DNA of 64,000 bases from Thauera aromatica_A (GTDB lineage: Bacteria; Pseudomonadota; Gammaproteobacteria; Burkholderiales; Rhodocyclaceae): NCBI RefSeq assembly GCF_023093595.1, contig NZ_JALLIK010000103.1, positions 52,323 to 116,322 of the forward strand, in the 5' to 3' direction. Made by a program: the position numbers and the translations under genes. The notes under the pieces are model-generated. The model was not told where the DNA came from and did no database searches. It saw only the letters and a program-made list of their open reading frames with translations. Within the stretch, counting starts at the first letter, position 1. Every line of letters starts with the position of its first letter. Below, piece by piece: positions 19,148 through 28,002 of this stretch.

Positions 19148-21667
19148 ATGAAGGAAAAGGAACTCCGTCTGGCGCTGGTGCTGTTCGGCGGGGTGTCGCT
19201 CGCGATCTACCAGCACGGCATCAACCGCGAGGTGCTCAACCTCGCGCGTGCGTCGAAGGCCTACCACGACACCGACAGCCTCGCCGCCAAACAGGCGGCT
19301 GCGCATGTGTTCGCCCGCGCCCGCGACCGTGCCGGACGCGGCGCCGGAGACGAGGCCGACGCCCGAAGTGCGGAAGTGTATTTCGACCTCCTCAAGCGTC
19401 TCGGGCGGGTGGTCGATCTGCGCGTGCTGGTCGATGTCGTCTCGGGCTCCTCGGCGGGCGCGGTCAACGGCATCGCGCTGGCGCGCGCCCTGGCCCACGA
19501 TCTCAGCCTGGAGACATTGACCACGCTGTGGCTGGAAGAAGCCGACATGCAGCGCCTGATCGCCCCCGAGGCGCGTGCCAAGGCCTGGAACAAGTGGTAT
19601 TTCCGCCCCCTGCTGCGGCCGATGCTGTCGTGGCTGCGCCGCGAAGGCATGCTGCCCGCCACCGCCGACCACGAGATGGCCGAGCGCGTGCTGAGCTTCG
19701 TGCGTTCGCGCTGGTTCAACCCGCCGCTCGACGGCACCCGGCTCAGTGCGGTGCTGCTCGATGGCCTGCTGGCGATGGAAGAAATGCCCGGTGGGGCGCC
19801 GCGCTCGCTGCTGCCGTCGGGCACTCAGTTGTCGCTGGCGGTGACGGTCACCGACTACCACGGCATCGACCGGACGATCTTCACCCACGATCCGCCGATG
19901 CTGCGCGAGCGCGAGCACCGCCACGTCCTCCAGTTCTCCTGCGAGAACCGCAAGAGCGGCGTGATCGAGAGCGACTTCGGCCTCGACAACGCGCCTTCGC
20001 TCGCTTTTGCCGCACGCGCCTCGGCGTCCTATCCCGGCGCCTTTCCGCCCGCGCGGATGGCGGAGATGGATGCCCTGCTGGCCGCGCGCGGAATGGCGTG
20101 GCCGACGCGCGAACGCTTCCTCGAGCGCAACTTCGGCCATTACCGCGAGCAGGGCATGAACCCGGAAGAGCTGGTGCTGCTCGACGGCAGCGTGCTCGAC
20201 AACAAGCCGATCATGGCGGCGGCACGCTACATCCGCCTGCACCGGGCGTTCCGCGAGGTCGACCGGCGGCTGATCTTCATCGATCCGCACGCCGCCCCGC
20301 AGTACGGGCGCGAGGCCGAGCGCGAGGCCGGCGCCGGGGCCGTGCCGGGATGGTTCGAGACCTTGCGCGGCGCGCTGTCGGACCTGCCCCGGCAGCAGCC
20401 GGTGCACAGCGAACTGGCCGAGATCAGCCGCTACAACCGCCAGATCCGCCGTCTCAAGGCGATGATCGTGGAAACCCGTCCACAGGTCGAGGCGCTGGTC
20501 GAGCAGGCAACCGCCGGCGCCCTGGGCGGGCACTACACGCTCGACGAGCTGCGCCACTGGCGGCTCACTTCGACCAACCTGCTGGCCACTTCCACGCTCG
20601 TCTACAACGCGTGGTGGCGGGCGCTGGTGCTGGAGGCGCTCGATTTCGTCGCCGGCCTGCTGCGCAAGCTGTGCGGCTATTCCCAGGAATCGCCGGCGGC
20701 GCGCTGGCTGCAGCTGGTGGTGGAGGAATGGGCGGCGTGCAACGGCGTGCTGTGCACCGAGTACCGCATCCCCGACGAGGTGTACGGGAACGCGGACATG
20801 CCGCGCTTCGCGCGCATGGTCATCCGCTTCGGCATCGAGTACAAACGGCGGCGGATCAACTTCGTGCTCCACGAGCTCAACGCGCTCTACCAGTACCTGC
20901 CGCTCGATACGTACTGCGCCACCGACCCGGGCACGCTCGACGAAGTGAAGGCGGAAATCCATGAGTGCCTCGACGGGCTGGCGATCTACGATGGCAGCGA
21001 TTTCATCGATGAGGTGACCGCCACTGCGGCGCGTGCCTTGCTGCACCCCGGGGCCCCGGACGCGGGCGAGTTCGGTGGCAGCGCAGTGCAGGATTTCGTC
21101 CTGCGCCATGGCCACACGCTCGGCGCCCTGATCGAGCGCCTCGGCGACGAGTGCGGGATCGCCGAATCGAACGCCAACATGGACGCGGCGCTGGCCTCGC
21201 CGCGGGTGCAGCGCATCGACGCGAGCTGCCGACGCCAGCTGCTCACCGCCTATCTCGGCTACTTCTACTGGGACGTGATCCTGCGCCCCGCGCTCGGCGC
21301 GCTCGCGCTCGGCACCGGCCCCCTCGAAGAAGTGCTGATCGACCGCATCAGCCCCGAGGATGCGACCACCTTGGCCGCCGTCGGGCAGGGGCAGGCGGTG
21401 CTGTTCGGCACCTCGTTCGGTAACTTCGGCGGCTTCCTGAGCCGCAAGGCGCGCGAAAACGACTACCTGTGGGGGCGGCTGCACGCTGCCGACCGCCTCA
21501 TCGACATCGTCGCCGGCGCCCTTCCGGGCAACGGCGGGCTCGGTGAGGGCGAACTGCGGGCGTTCAAGAAGCGGGCCTTCGAGGCGATCCTGGTCGAGGA
21601 GGCGGTGCGGCTGCAGGGTGTCCCCGAGCTGATCGCCCGGGTGAAGGCCGCGGTGGCGGCGCTGTGA
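19148..21667 (+). CDS. Large patatin-like phospholipase (DUF3376-type)
   Basis: An 839-residue protein. Patatin features: LVLFGGVSLAIYQHGINREV at residues 10-29 (oxyanion strand), the nucleophile elbow GSSAG at 100-104 (S102), and the catalytic Asp D346 in LLDGSVLDN. The long C-terminal part matches the DUF3376-containing patatin-related proteins of bacteria. No signal peptide is seen, so it acts in the cytoplasm or at the membrane face. The ATG at 19148 follows the best match; an in-frame start at 19082 was rejected. It converges on the acyltransferase fusion gene, with only 41 bp between. Confidence 0.85.
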   Translation: MKEKELRLALVLFGGVSLAIYQHGINREVLNLARASKAYHDTDSLAAKQAAAHVFARARDRAGRGAGDEADARSAEVYFDLLKRLGRVVDLRVLVDVVSGSSAGAVNGIALARALAHDLSLETLTTLWLEEADMQRLIAPEARAKAWNKWYFRPLLRPMLSWLRREGMLPATADHEMAERVLSFVRSRWFNPPLDGTRLSAVLLDGLLAMEEMPGGAPRSLLPSGTQLSLAVTVTDYHGIDRTIFTHDPPMLREREHRHVLQFSCENRKSGVIESDFGLDNAPSLAFAARASASYPGAFPPARMAEMDALLAARGMAWPTRERFLERNFGHYREQGMNPEELVLLDGSVLDNKPIMAAARYIRLHRAFREVDRRLIFIDPHAAPQYGREAEREAGAGAVPGWFETLRGALSDLPRQQPVHSELAEISRYNRQIRRLKAMIVETRPQVEALVEQATAGALGGHYTLDELRHWRLTSTNLLATSTLVYNAWWRALVLEALDFVAGLLRKLCGYSQESPAARWLQLVVEEWAACNGVLCTEYRIPDEVYGNADMPRFARMVIRFGIEYKRRRINFVLHELNALYQYLPLDTYCATDPGTLDEVKAEIHECLDGLAIYDGSDFIDEVTATAARALLHPGAPDAGEFGGSAVQDFVLRHGHTLGALIERLGDECGIAESNANMDAALASPRVQRIDASCRRQLLTAYLGYFYWDVILRPALGALALGTGPLEEVLIDRISPEDATTLAAVGQGQAVLFGTSFGNFGGFLSRKARENDYLWGRLHAADRLIDIVAGALPGNGGLGEGELRAFKKRAFEAILVEEAVRLQGVPELIARVKAAVAAL

Positions 21668-21708
21668 ACCGACCTGTGTCCGTTGTGATGCCGTCTTGGC
21701 CAGCCCCT

Positions 21709-24525
21709 TCAGCGCGGTGCTGCGGCGTCGATTTCGCCGCAGCGGGCGAGGATCGATGTCCGCGTCGCGTCGCGCAGGGCGAGCAGGGCGTGCCAGTCCT
21801 CGCCCGTTGGCGCCAGCGGCGGGCAGACGGTGACCGCGAGCGCGCCCGGCTGCGGCCGCCAGCTGCCGTCGCGCAAGACCCGGCGGGTGCCGGCGAGGGC
21901 GACCGGAACCACCGCCAGGGCTTGTTCGATGGCGCTCTGGAAGGCGCCGAGGCGGAACTCGCGCAGCCCTTCCTGCGCGGTGAACGTGCCTTCGGCAAAG
22001 AACAGCAGCGGTGCGTCGGCGCGTGCGAGGGCGCCGAGGCGGCGGCTGTCTTCGACGCTCTGGCGGGAGTCGACGCGATTGACGAAGCAGGTGTCCATGC
22101 GGGCGAAGAGCGGGCCGAGCACGTGGTTGCCGGTGAGCTCGGCCTTGGCGACGAAGCGCACCGGCTGCGGCAGGGCGGCGACAAGCACCAGCCCGTCGAT
22201 GTAGCTGGCATGGTTGGCGACGAGGATGCAGGGGGCGGCGGGAAGGTGGGCCAGGCCTTCGACCCGGAGCGGGCAGCCGCACAGGCGGTGGCACAGGCGC
22301 GCGAGGCGGTGGATCGCCGTCCACCGCTGGTCGAGCCGCGGTAGCAGCAGGATCGCCGCCACCGCCAGCGGCGCCAGCGCCGCGAACATGGCCCACATCC
22401 AGGCCGCGCGCATGACCGCGGGAACGGCCTGCAGGTGGCGGCGCAGCCGCGCGCGGGCGCTGGCCCGCTGCAGGCGCAGCAGCTGCAGCCACGGCGGGCG
22501 GAGCGGGGCGCCGAGACGGCCGTGGAGGTAGGCCTCGCGCAGCGCGGCGCGGCGGATCTTGCCGCTCGAGGTTTTCAGCACCGCGTGCGGTGGAGCAAGG
22601 ATCACCGCGTTCGGGGCGAGATCGAACTCGGCCATCGCCGCGGCGACGATCTGGCGCTGCAGGCGGTGGCGGGCGCCGACATCGTCGACGGTGGTTTCGG
22701 CGATGACGATCAGGCGCTCTTCGCCGCCGTCGGTGCCGACCCCGAACACCGCGACGCAGCCCTTGCGTACTCCGGGCAGCTCGCCGATCGCCTGCTCGAG
22801 GTCGTAAGGATAGAGGTTGCGGCCGGCGCGGATGATCACCTCCTTGGCGCGCCCGGTGACATAGAGTTCGCCGTCGGCAAGGTAGGCGTGGTCGCCGGTG
22901 ACGAGCCAGCCGCCGTCGAACAGCGCCGCGCTCGCCGCCGGGTTGTGGTAGTAGCCGGCGGTCGCCGACGGGCCGCGAAACTCCAGGTGGCCCACCTTGC
23001 GTTCGGGGAGGACATGGCCGGCGCCATCGACGACGCGTATTTCATGACCGGGCAGCGGCGGTCCGCAGCAGACGAAGCGCAGCGCCTCGCCGTCGGCGGC
23101 GGCGTGCACGGCGTCACCGCCGAGGTGCAGCGCGGTGCGCTCGACGCGGTCGATGACGGCGCCCCGTCCGGGCGATGACACGCACAGACCGACCGCGCAT
23201 TCGGCGAGGCCGTACACCGGGGTCACGGTGGTGGCACGCAGGCCGTAGGGGGCGAAGGTGGCGGCGAAACGCTGCAGGGTATCGGGGGTGACCGGCTCGG
23301 CACCGTTGGCGGCAAGCCGCCAGCACGACAGGTCGAGGCCATCGAGGGCTGCGCCGGCGAGGCGCTTGGCACACAGCTCGAAGGCGAAGTTCGGGGCCGC
23401 GGCCACCGTGCCGCGGTGGTGGTGGATCGCCCACAGCCAGCGCTCGGGATGGGCGAGGAAATCGAGCGGCGACATCAGCACCAGCGGGCAGGCGTAGTAG
23501 AGGCTGCCCATCCAGGTGCCGATCAGGCCCATGTCGTGGTACAGCGGCAGCCAGCTCACGCAGACGTCGCGGGGGCTCAGGGCGGCCACCGTGCCCCAGG
23601 CGCGGATGTTGGTGAGCAGGTTGGCGTGGGTCAGCATGACCCCCTTCGGCTCGCCGGTGGAGCCGGAGGTGTACTGGATCAGGGCGAGTTCGCCCGCGCT
23701 CGCCGGCAGCGGACGGACTGCGGGCGCTGCGGCCAGTTCGGCGGGGGTCGCCACGCGGACGAGGGCCGGCGCGAGGCCGGCGAGCATGCGCGCCAGCGGG
23801 CGCACGCGCTCGAAAGTGATCAATGCGCGGGCCTCGCAGTTGCGCAGGATCGCGGCCTGGCGGTGGAGGTGGTCCTCGAGCTGGCTCGGGCGCGCCGGCG
23901 GATAGATCGGCACCGGCACCATGCCGGCGCTCAGGATGCCGAAAAAGGCGCGGAAAAAATCCAGCCCCGAGGGCAGCATCAGGGCGACCCGGTCGCCGGC
24001 GTGCAGGCCGAGCGCGAACAGGGCGCCCGCGGTGTGTCCGGCAGCGTCGGCGAGTTCGCCGTACGTGAGGGTCTCGGTGCGCTCGTCGCGGTCGTAGAAG
24101 GTCACGTGCACGCGCTCGGGATGGCGCCCGGCGTGCCATCCGAGGACCTGCAGCAAGGTGGTGGCGGTGTCGGGTTCGCCGCGCGCAGGCGGGGGCGGCG
24201 TCAAGGGCGCGCCGGGAGCGGCAAGCGGCGCCAGGGGGGCGCTCGCCGCCTCCGCGACGACACCCAGCAGCTGGCGTGGCGTTTCGCACGTGCCCAGGGT
24301 TTCGGCGGCGAGATGGACGGCGAAGCGGCGTTCGACGCGGGCGAGCAACTCGACGCGGGCGAGGCTGTCGAGGCCGAGGTCGCGGTCGAGCGCGCTGTCG
24401 AGCCCGGCCTGCAGGCGGCTGCCCGGTTGCAACTCGCGTACCAGGGCATCGATCAGTTCGAGCAGTGCGTCGGCGGAAGGGGCGGGGGCTTTTCGCTGTT
24501 CAGGAGCGGGAAATGAACTCGACAT
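21709..24525 (-). CDS. Fusion: acyl carrier domain + acyl-AMP ligase + PlsC-type acyltransferase
   Basis: A 938-residue three-domain protein. Residues about 10-95: acyl carrier domain with the phosphopantetheine site DLGLDSLARVEL. Residues about 125-690: fatty-acyl-AMP ligase with YTSGSTGEPKGVMLTH (adenylate-binding), TPVYGLAECAVG and SGKIRRAAL (lysine near the C-terminus). Residues about 715-938: after hydrophobic segments (MWAMFAALAPLAVAAILLL), a PlsC domain with NHASYID (HX4D) and FFAEGTF. It would activate a fatty acid, hold it on its own carrier domain, and transfer it to a lysophospholipid-like acceptor at the inner membrane. The ATG at 24525 precedes the carrier domain; an upstream in-frame start at 24765 gives low-complexity sequence. 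Confidence 0.85.
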   Translation of the reverse strand: MSSSFPAPEQRKAPAPSADALLELIDALVRELQPGSRLQAGLDSALDRDLGLDSLARVELLARVERRFAVHLAAETLGTCETPRQLLGVVAEAASAPLAPLAAPGAPLTPPPPARGEPDTATTLLQVLGWHAGRHPERVHVTFYDRDERTETLTYGELADAAGHTAGALFALGLHAGDRVALMLPSGLDFFRAFFGILSAGMVPVPIYPPARPSQLEDHLHRQAAILRNCEARALITFERVRPLARMLAGLAPALVRVATPAELAAAPAVRPLPASAGELALIQYTSGSTGEPKGVMLTHANLLTNIRAWGTVAALSPRDVCVSWLPLYHDMGLIGTWMGSLYYACPLVLMSPLDFLAHPERWLWAIHHHRGTVAAAPNFAFELCAKRLAGAALDGLDLSCWRLAANGAEPVTPDTLQRFAATFAPYGLRATTVTPVYGLAECAVGLCVSSPGRGAVIDRVERTALHLGGDAVHAAADGEALRFVCCGPPLPGHEIRVVDGAGHVLPERKVGHLEFRGPSATAGYYHNPAASAALFDGGWLVTGDHAYLADGELYVTGRAKEVIIRAGRNLYPYDLEQAIGELPGVRKGCVAVFGVGTDGGEERLIVIAETTVDDVGARHRLQRQIVAAAMAEFDLAPNAVILAPPHAVLKTSSGKIRRAALREAYLHGRLGAPLRPPWLQLLRLQRASARARLRRHLQAVPAVMRAAWMWAMFAALAPLAVAAILLLPRLDQRWTAIHRLARLCHRLCGCPLRVEGLAHLPAAPCILVANHASYIDGLVLVAALPQPVRFVAKAELTGNHVLGPLFARMDTCFVNRVDSRQSVEDSRRLGALARADAPLLFFAEGTFTAQEGLREFRLGAFQSAIEQALAVVPVALAGTRRVLRDGSWRPQPGALAVTVCPPLAPTGEDWHALLALRDATRTSILARCGEIDAAAPR

Positions 24526-24808
24526 CGGCCGTATCCGGTTGGCGGTCCGGGGGAATGAAGCGGATCGGGCCGGTCGCGGGTCCGCGGCGGCAGCACGGGA
24601 TTGCACCCCGGGTCCGCTGCGCTTATCGTGCTGCCTTTTCCGCATCAGACCGGATTGGCGACGAAATGATCCTGCCCCGACTCCGCTTTGCCTTCCCCGC
24701 CGTGCCGTCGGCCGTGGGGTGCACAGTGAGCACGCCTGCACGGCTGCCCGAAGGGAAACGCTCACTTCCCCCGGGGAGGAGGTCGCGCAGCGACGGGAGG
24801 GCCGTTCG

Positions 24809-26053
24809 GTGAGCGCTCAACTCGCCCTCGGGCTGCGCGACGTCGCCGCCTTCGGCCAGGTGTTCACTCCCGACAGCGTGGTGCGCGCGATGCTGGCGCT
24901 GCGCCGCAACGCCGGCCGGGTGCTGGAGCCATCCTGCGGTGACGGTGCCTTCCTGCGCTACCTGCCGGGCGCGGTCGGGCTCGAACTGGACGCCGACCAC
25001 TGCCCGCCCGGAGCGCAGGCGATGGATTTCTTCGCCTACCCCGAGCACGAGCGCTTCGACACCATCATCGGCAACCCGCCCTACGTGCGCTACCAGGACA
25101 TCCCGCCCGCCACCCGGGCGCTGATCGCGCGCGGCGGCCACGGGCGCGGCCTCGACGGGCGCTCCAATCTTTACCTGTTCTTCATCGAGAAGTGCGTGCG
25201 CCAGCTCGCCCCGGGCGGCGAGCTGATCTTCATCACGCCGCGCGACTTCCTCAAGGCGACCTCGGCGGTGAAGCTCAACCGCCTGCTGTACGAGGCCGGC
25301 TCGATCACCGAGGCGATCGAGCTCGGCGACGCCCGCGTCTTTCCCGATGCGCTGCCGAACTGCCTGATCTGGCGCTTCGAGAAGGACTGCACCGAGCGCA
25401 CGATGCGCTATTGCGAGATCGGCACCGGCGCCGACCTCGACGCTGCGCTCGCCGCACCGGCCTGGCAGACACGCCACTTCCTCGAATGCGGCGGCCACCT
25501 GATGTTCGCCCGCGGCGACTACCCGCTGCGCCTGGCCGAGCTCGCCTTCGTCAAGGTCGGCGCGGTGTCGGGAGCGGACGAGCTGTACGCCGACGACGTC
25601 CACGGCAACCGCGACTTCGTGTGCTCGTCGACGGTCAGCAGCGGACGCACCCGGCGCATGATCTGGAGCGAGCCGGGCGAGCCGCCGCCGGCCGTGCTGG
25701 CGCCGCACAAGGCCCGCCTGCTGCAGCGCAAGGTGACCCGCTTCGACGAATCGAACTGGTGGCTGTGGGGGCGGCTGCACCACCGCAGCGCCGCGCCCCG
25801 GGTCTATGTGAACGGCAAGACGCGGGTCGCGCAGCCGTTTTTCGTGCACGACTGCACCGACTACGACGGCGCCGTGCTGGCGGTGTTTCCGCGCCGCGCC
25901 GACATCGATCTGGCGGCGTTCTGCACCGCGCTCAACGCGGTGGACTGGGCCGATCTGGGCTTCGTCTGCGACGGCCGCTTCCTGTTTACCCAGCGCAGCC
26001 TGGAACACGCGCCGCTGCCGGCGGCCTTCGCCGCCTTCCTGCCTTCACCCTGA
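24809..26053 (+). CDS. Eco57I-type DNA adenine methyltransferase
   Basis: A 414-residue SAM-dependent methyltransferase. FGQVFTPDSVVRAML (residues 15-29) and VLEPSCGDGAFLRYL are motif X/I features, and NPPY (89-92, in IIGNPPYVRYQD) is the N6-adenine catalytic motif. The rest, with FITPRDFLKATSA, matches the Eco57I/TaqI-like class, and the C-terminal part would be target recognition. No restriction nuclease gene is seen nearby, so it is an orphan methylase or a tRNA/rRNA-directed relative. The GTG at 24809 has GGGAGG 9 bases upstream. The 283-bp gap before it shows nothing distinct beyond the divergent promoter region. Confidence 0.82.
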   Translation: MSAQLALGLRDVAAFGQVFTPDSVVRAMLALRRNAGRVLEPSCGDGAFLRYLPGAVGLELDADHCPPGAQAMDFFAYPEHERFDTIIGNPPYVRYQDIPPATRALIARGGHGRGLDGRSNLYLFFIEKCVRQLAPGGELIFITPRDFLKATSAVKLNRLLYEAGSITEAIELGDARVFPDALPNCLIWRFEKDCTERTMRYCEIGTGADLDAALAAPAWQTRHFLECGGHLMFARGDYPLRLAELAFVKVGAVSGADELYADDVHGNRDFVCSSTVSSGRTRRMIWSEPGEPPPAVLAPHKARLLQRKVTRFDESNWWLWGRLHHRSAAPRVYVNGKTRVAQPFFVHDCTDYDGAVLAVFPRRADIDLAAFCTALNAVDWADLGFVCDGRFLFTQRSLEHAPLPAAFAAFLPSP

Positions 26054-26115
26054 CGGCAGGCAGGGCGGGGCCTGGGGCGGGCGGGACTTCACGGAGGACA
26101 GCATGGCGAAGCAAC

Positions 26116-26877
26116 GTGGCGGCGGCTAAAACCGGATTTCATCGCCGTGCCTCCGGCGTCGACCGGTGCGCCGCGCAAGAGGCGCGCAGGATCGCCGGCG
26201 GTGACAGCACCGCCCCGGGGGGCGCGATTCCCCGCTCCACCTGGCGCTGGCTCGACGCGCTGCCGGCCGATCGCGCGGTGTGCGTGCTGCTGCGCCATTC
26301 GGTGCGCGACGCGCTCGCGCCCGGCGACATCGGCTACGCCCATCCGCTCAATGCCCTCGGCGAGGAACTCGCCTGCCGCTTCGGCGCCGCCCTGCGCGGG
26401 CGCCTGCGCACCGTGCACAGCAGTCCGCTGCAGCGCTGCCTGGCGACCGCCGAATTGCTGCGTGCCGCCGCCGGGGCGGAAGGGGCGGTGGTCGAGGACC
26501 GCTTCCTCGGCGACCCCGGCGCCTACGTCGTCGATGCTGCGCTCGCCCGCCACAACTGGGAGACGCTGGGCAGCGCCGGCATCATGGCGCGCATGGCCGC
26601 AGGCGGCCCCGGCCTGCCCGGCACCCGCCCGCCCGACGAAGGCGCCCGCATCCTGCTCGCGCACATGCTCGACACCGCGGGGGCGGTGCCCGGAGTGCAC
26701 GTCTTCGTCACCCACGACATCCTGCTCGCGATCACCGCCGCCCGCCTCGTCGGCCCGCCGCGCGGGGTGCCGCGCTGGCCGCGCTACCTGGAGGGCGCCT
26801 TCTTCTGGCGCGATGCGGCCGGACTCCACGCCGCCTACCGCGGCCGCCGCTGCACCCTGCAGATCGGGCAGCTGTAG
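26116..26877 (+). CDS. Histidine phosphatase family protein (start uncertain)
   Basis: A protein of about 253 residues with the phosphohistidine motif in VCVLLRHSVRD and a second part VHSSPLQRCLATAELL, then FVTHDILLAITA with the later catalytic histidine. This is the phosphoglycerate-mutase-like fold; the substrate is unknown. The only in-frame start is GTG 26116, which has no good ribosome site. The obvious site (ACGGAGGACAGC) leads instead to ATG 26103 in another frame, which stops after eight codons. Either that mini-ORF is a leader or the 5' end is frameshifted. Confidence 0.72.
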   Translation: MAAAKTGFHRRASGVDRCAAQEARRIAGGDSTAPGGAIPRSTWRWLDALPADRAVCVLLRHSVRDALAPGDIGYAHPLNALGEELACRFGAALRGRLRTVHSSPLQRCLATAELLRAAAGAEGAVVEDRFLGDPGAYVVDAALARHNWETLGSAGIMARMAAGGPGLPGTRPPDEGARILLAHMLDTAGAVPGVHVFVTHDILLAITAARLVGPPRGVPRWPRYLEGAFFWRDAAGLHAAYRGRRCTLQIGQL

Positions 26878-27024
26878 GGGCGACCCGCCGGCTCGTCCCT
26901 GCGGCGCTACGATCAGCGCAGGGAATCCCCCTGCGGGGGCAAGGCCGCCGACAGGGAACATCGAAACCGGTGGGGAATCGGGAGATCGAGGTCGGGCGCG
27001 CTTGATGGAGATCAAATCCATCCC

Positions 27025-27055
27025 CACATAGTCGACTAATCTACTCAACTATGTG
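27025..27055. promoter_or_regulatory. Inverted repeat upstream of the DUF3079 gene
   Basis: CACATAGT (27025-27032) and ACTATGTG (27048-27055) form an 8-bp inverted repeat around an A/T-richer centre. A second small palindrome, TAGTCGACTA, lies at 27029-27038. It sits 30 bp before the start of the small gene and could be an operator. Confidence 0.4.
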
Positions 27056-27084
27056 GCGCTCCACGTCTTGCAGGTCCGTCGATC

Positions 27085-27309
27085 ATGGCCAAGAAATTCC
27101 CCTTGCATCCCAAGCATCCCGAGCGCATCTGCTGGGGGTGCGACAAGTACTGTCCGGCGGATTCGCTCGGCTGCGGCAACGGCTCCGGGCGGACGATGCA
27201 CCCGGCGGAGATGCTCGGCGATGACTGGTACCTGTACGGGGACTGGGGGCTGGAGATCCCCGCGCAGGAAGCGGGCAAGGCTGCGGGGGAAGGCGGCGAG
27301 GCCGGGTAG
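27085..27309 (+). CDS. DUF3079 protein
   Basis: A 74-residue protein that matches DUF3079 along its length: MAKKFPLHPKHPERICWGCD, then YCPADSLGCGNGSGRTMHPAEM and GDDWY. The four cysteines (CWGC...C...C) suggest a small zinc-binding protein. Function unknown. It appears to be a single-gene unit, convergent with cynS. Confidence 0.85.
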   Translation: MAKKFPLHPKHPERICWGCDKYCPADSLGCGNGSGRTMHPAEMLGDDWYLYGDWGLEIPAQEAGKAAGEGGEAG

Positions 27310-27449
27310 GGCCGAACGGATGAGGTTCGGCGCTGGGGCGCGGTGCTGCGCCGGCAGCGCCGTGATCGAGCGCTCGAGGTCGGGCCTCTCCGTCAGCGGG
27401 GAAACAGGCCCCCCGCGCCGGTCCGGGGCAGCCGCTTCCCGGCGGTCTT

Positions 27450-27899
27450 TCAGTAGCTCTTGTAGGGCAGGAACTTGCCCGACAGCACCACGTTGACACG
27501 ATCGCCTTTCGGATCCGCCTCGCGCTGGATGTCGAGCGAGAAATCGATTGCGCTCATGATGCCGTCGCCGAATTCTTCGTGGATCAGCTCCTTGATCGTG
27601 CTGCCGTACACGTTGACGACCTCATACCAGCGATAGATCAGCGGATCGGTCGGTACGGCGGTGGGCAGTGAGCCTTTGTAGGGGGCGACCTGGAGCCAGG
27701 CGACCGCTTCGTCGGACAGGCCGAAGAGGTTGCCGATGGTTTCGGCCTGGGCCTTGGTGAACGTCATTTGCCCCAGGCAGCCGGCAGTCGTCCATTCCTT
27801 GGACAGACCGATGGCCTTGGCGACATCGGCCCACTTGATGCCCTTGCGGACCTTGGCCGAGAGGATCGTTCGGGTTACTTCGTCACGGCTGGAAATCAT
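27450..27899 (-). CDS. cynS: Cyanate hydratase (cyanase)
   Basis: A 149-residue cyanase that converts cyanate and bicarbonate to ammonia and CO2. The catalytic residues are present with the spacing of the E. coli enzyme: R90 and E93 (LIYRWYEVVNVYGS) and S116 (GDGIMSAIDF). The N-terminal helical domain (AKVRKGIKWADVAKAIGLSK) is complete. The ATG at 27899 has GGAGA 6 bases upstream. No cynR or cynT lies adjacent; rlmA lies upstream on the same strand, 103 bp away. Confidence 0.93.
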   Translation of the reverse strand: MISSRDEVTRTILSAKVRKGIKWADVAKAIGLSKEWTTAGCLGQMTFTKAQAETIGNLFGLSDEAVAWLQVAPYKGSLPTAVPTDPLIYRWYEVVNVYGSTIKELIHEEFGDGIMSAIDFSLDIQREADPKGDRVNVVLSGKFLPYKSY

Positions 27900-28002
27900 C
27901 ACATTCTCCGGAGGCAGGAATCGGTTCTGGGCTTCACCGCGCAAGGTGCCGGCGCACGCGGCCCCCGATCGTAGCCCAACTTTCCTATGCCGTAAAACAT
28001 AG

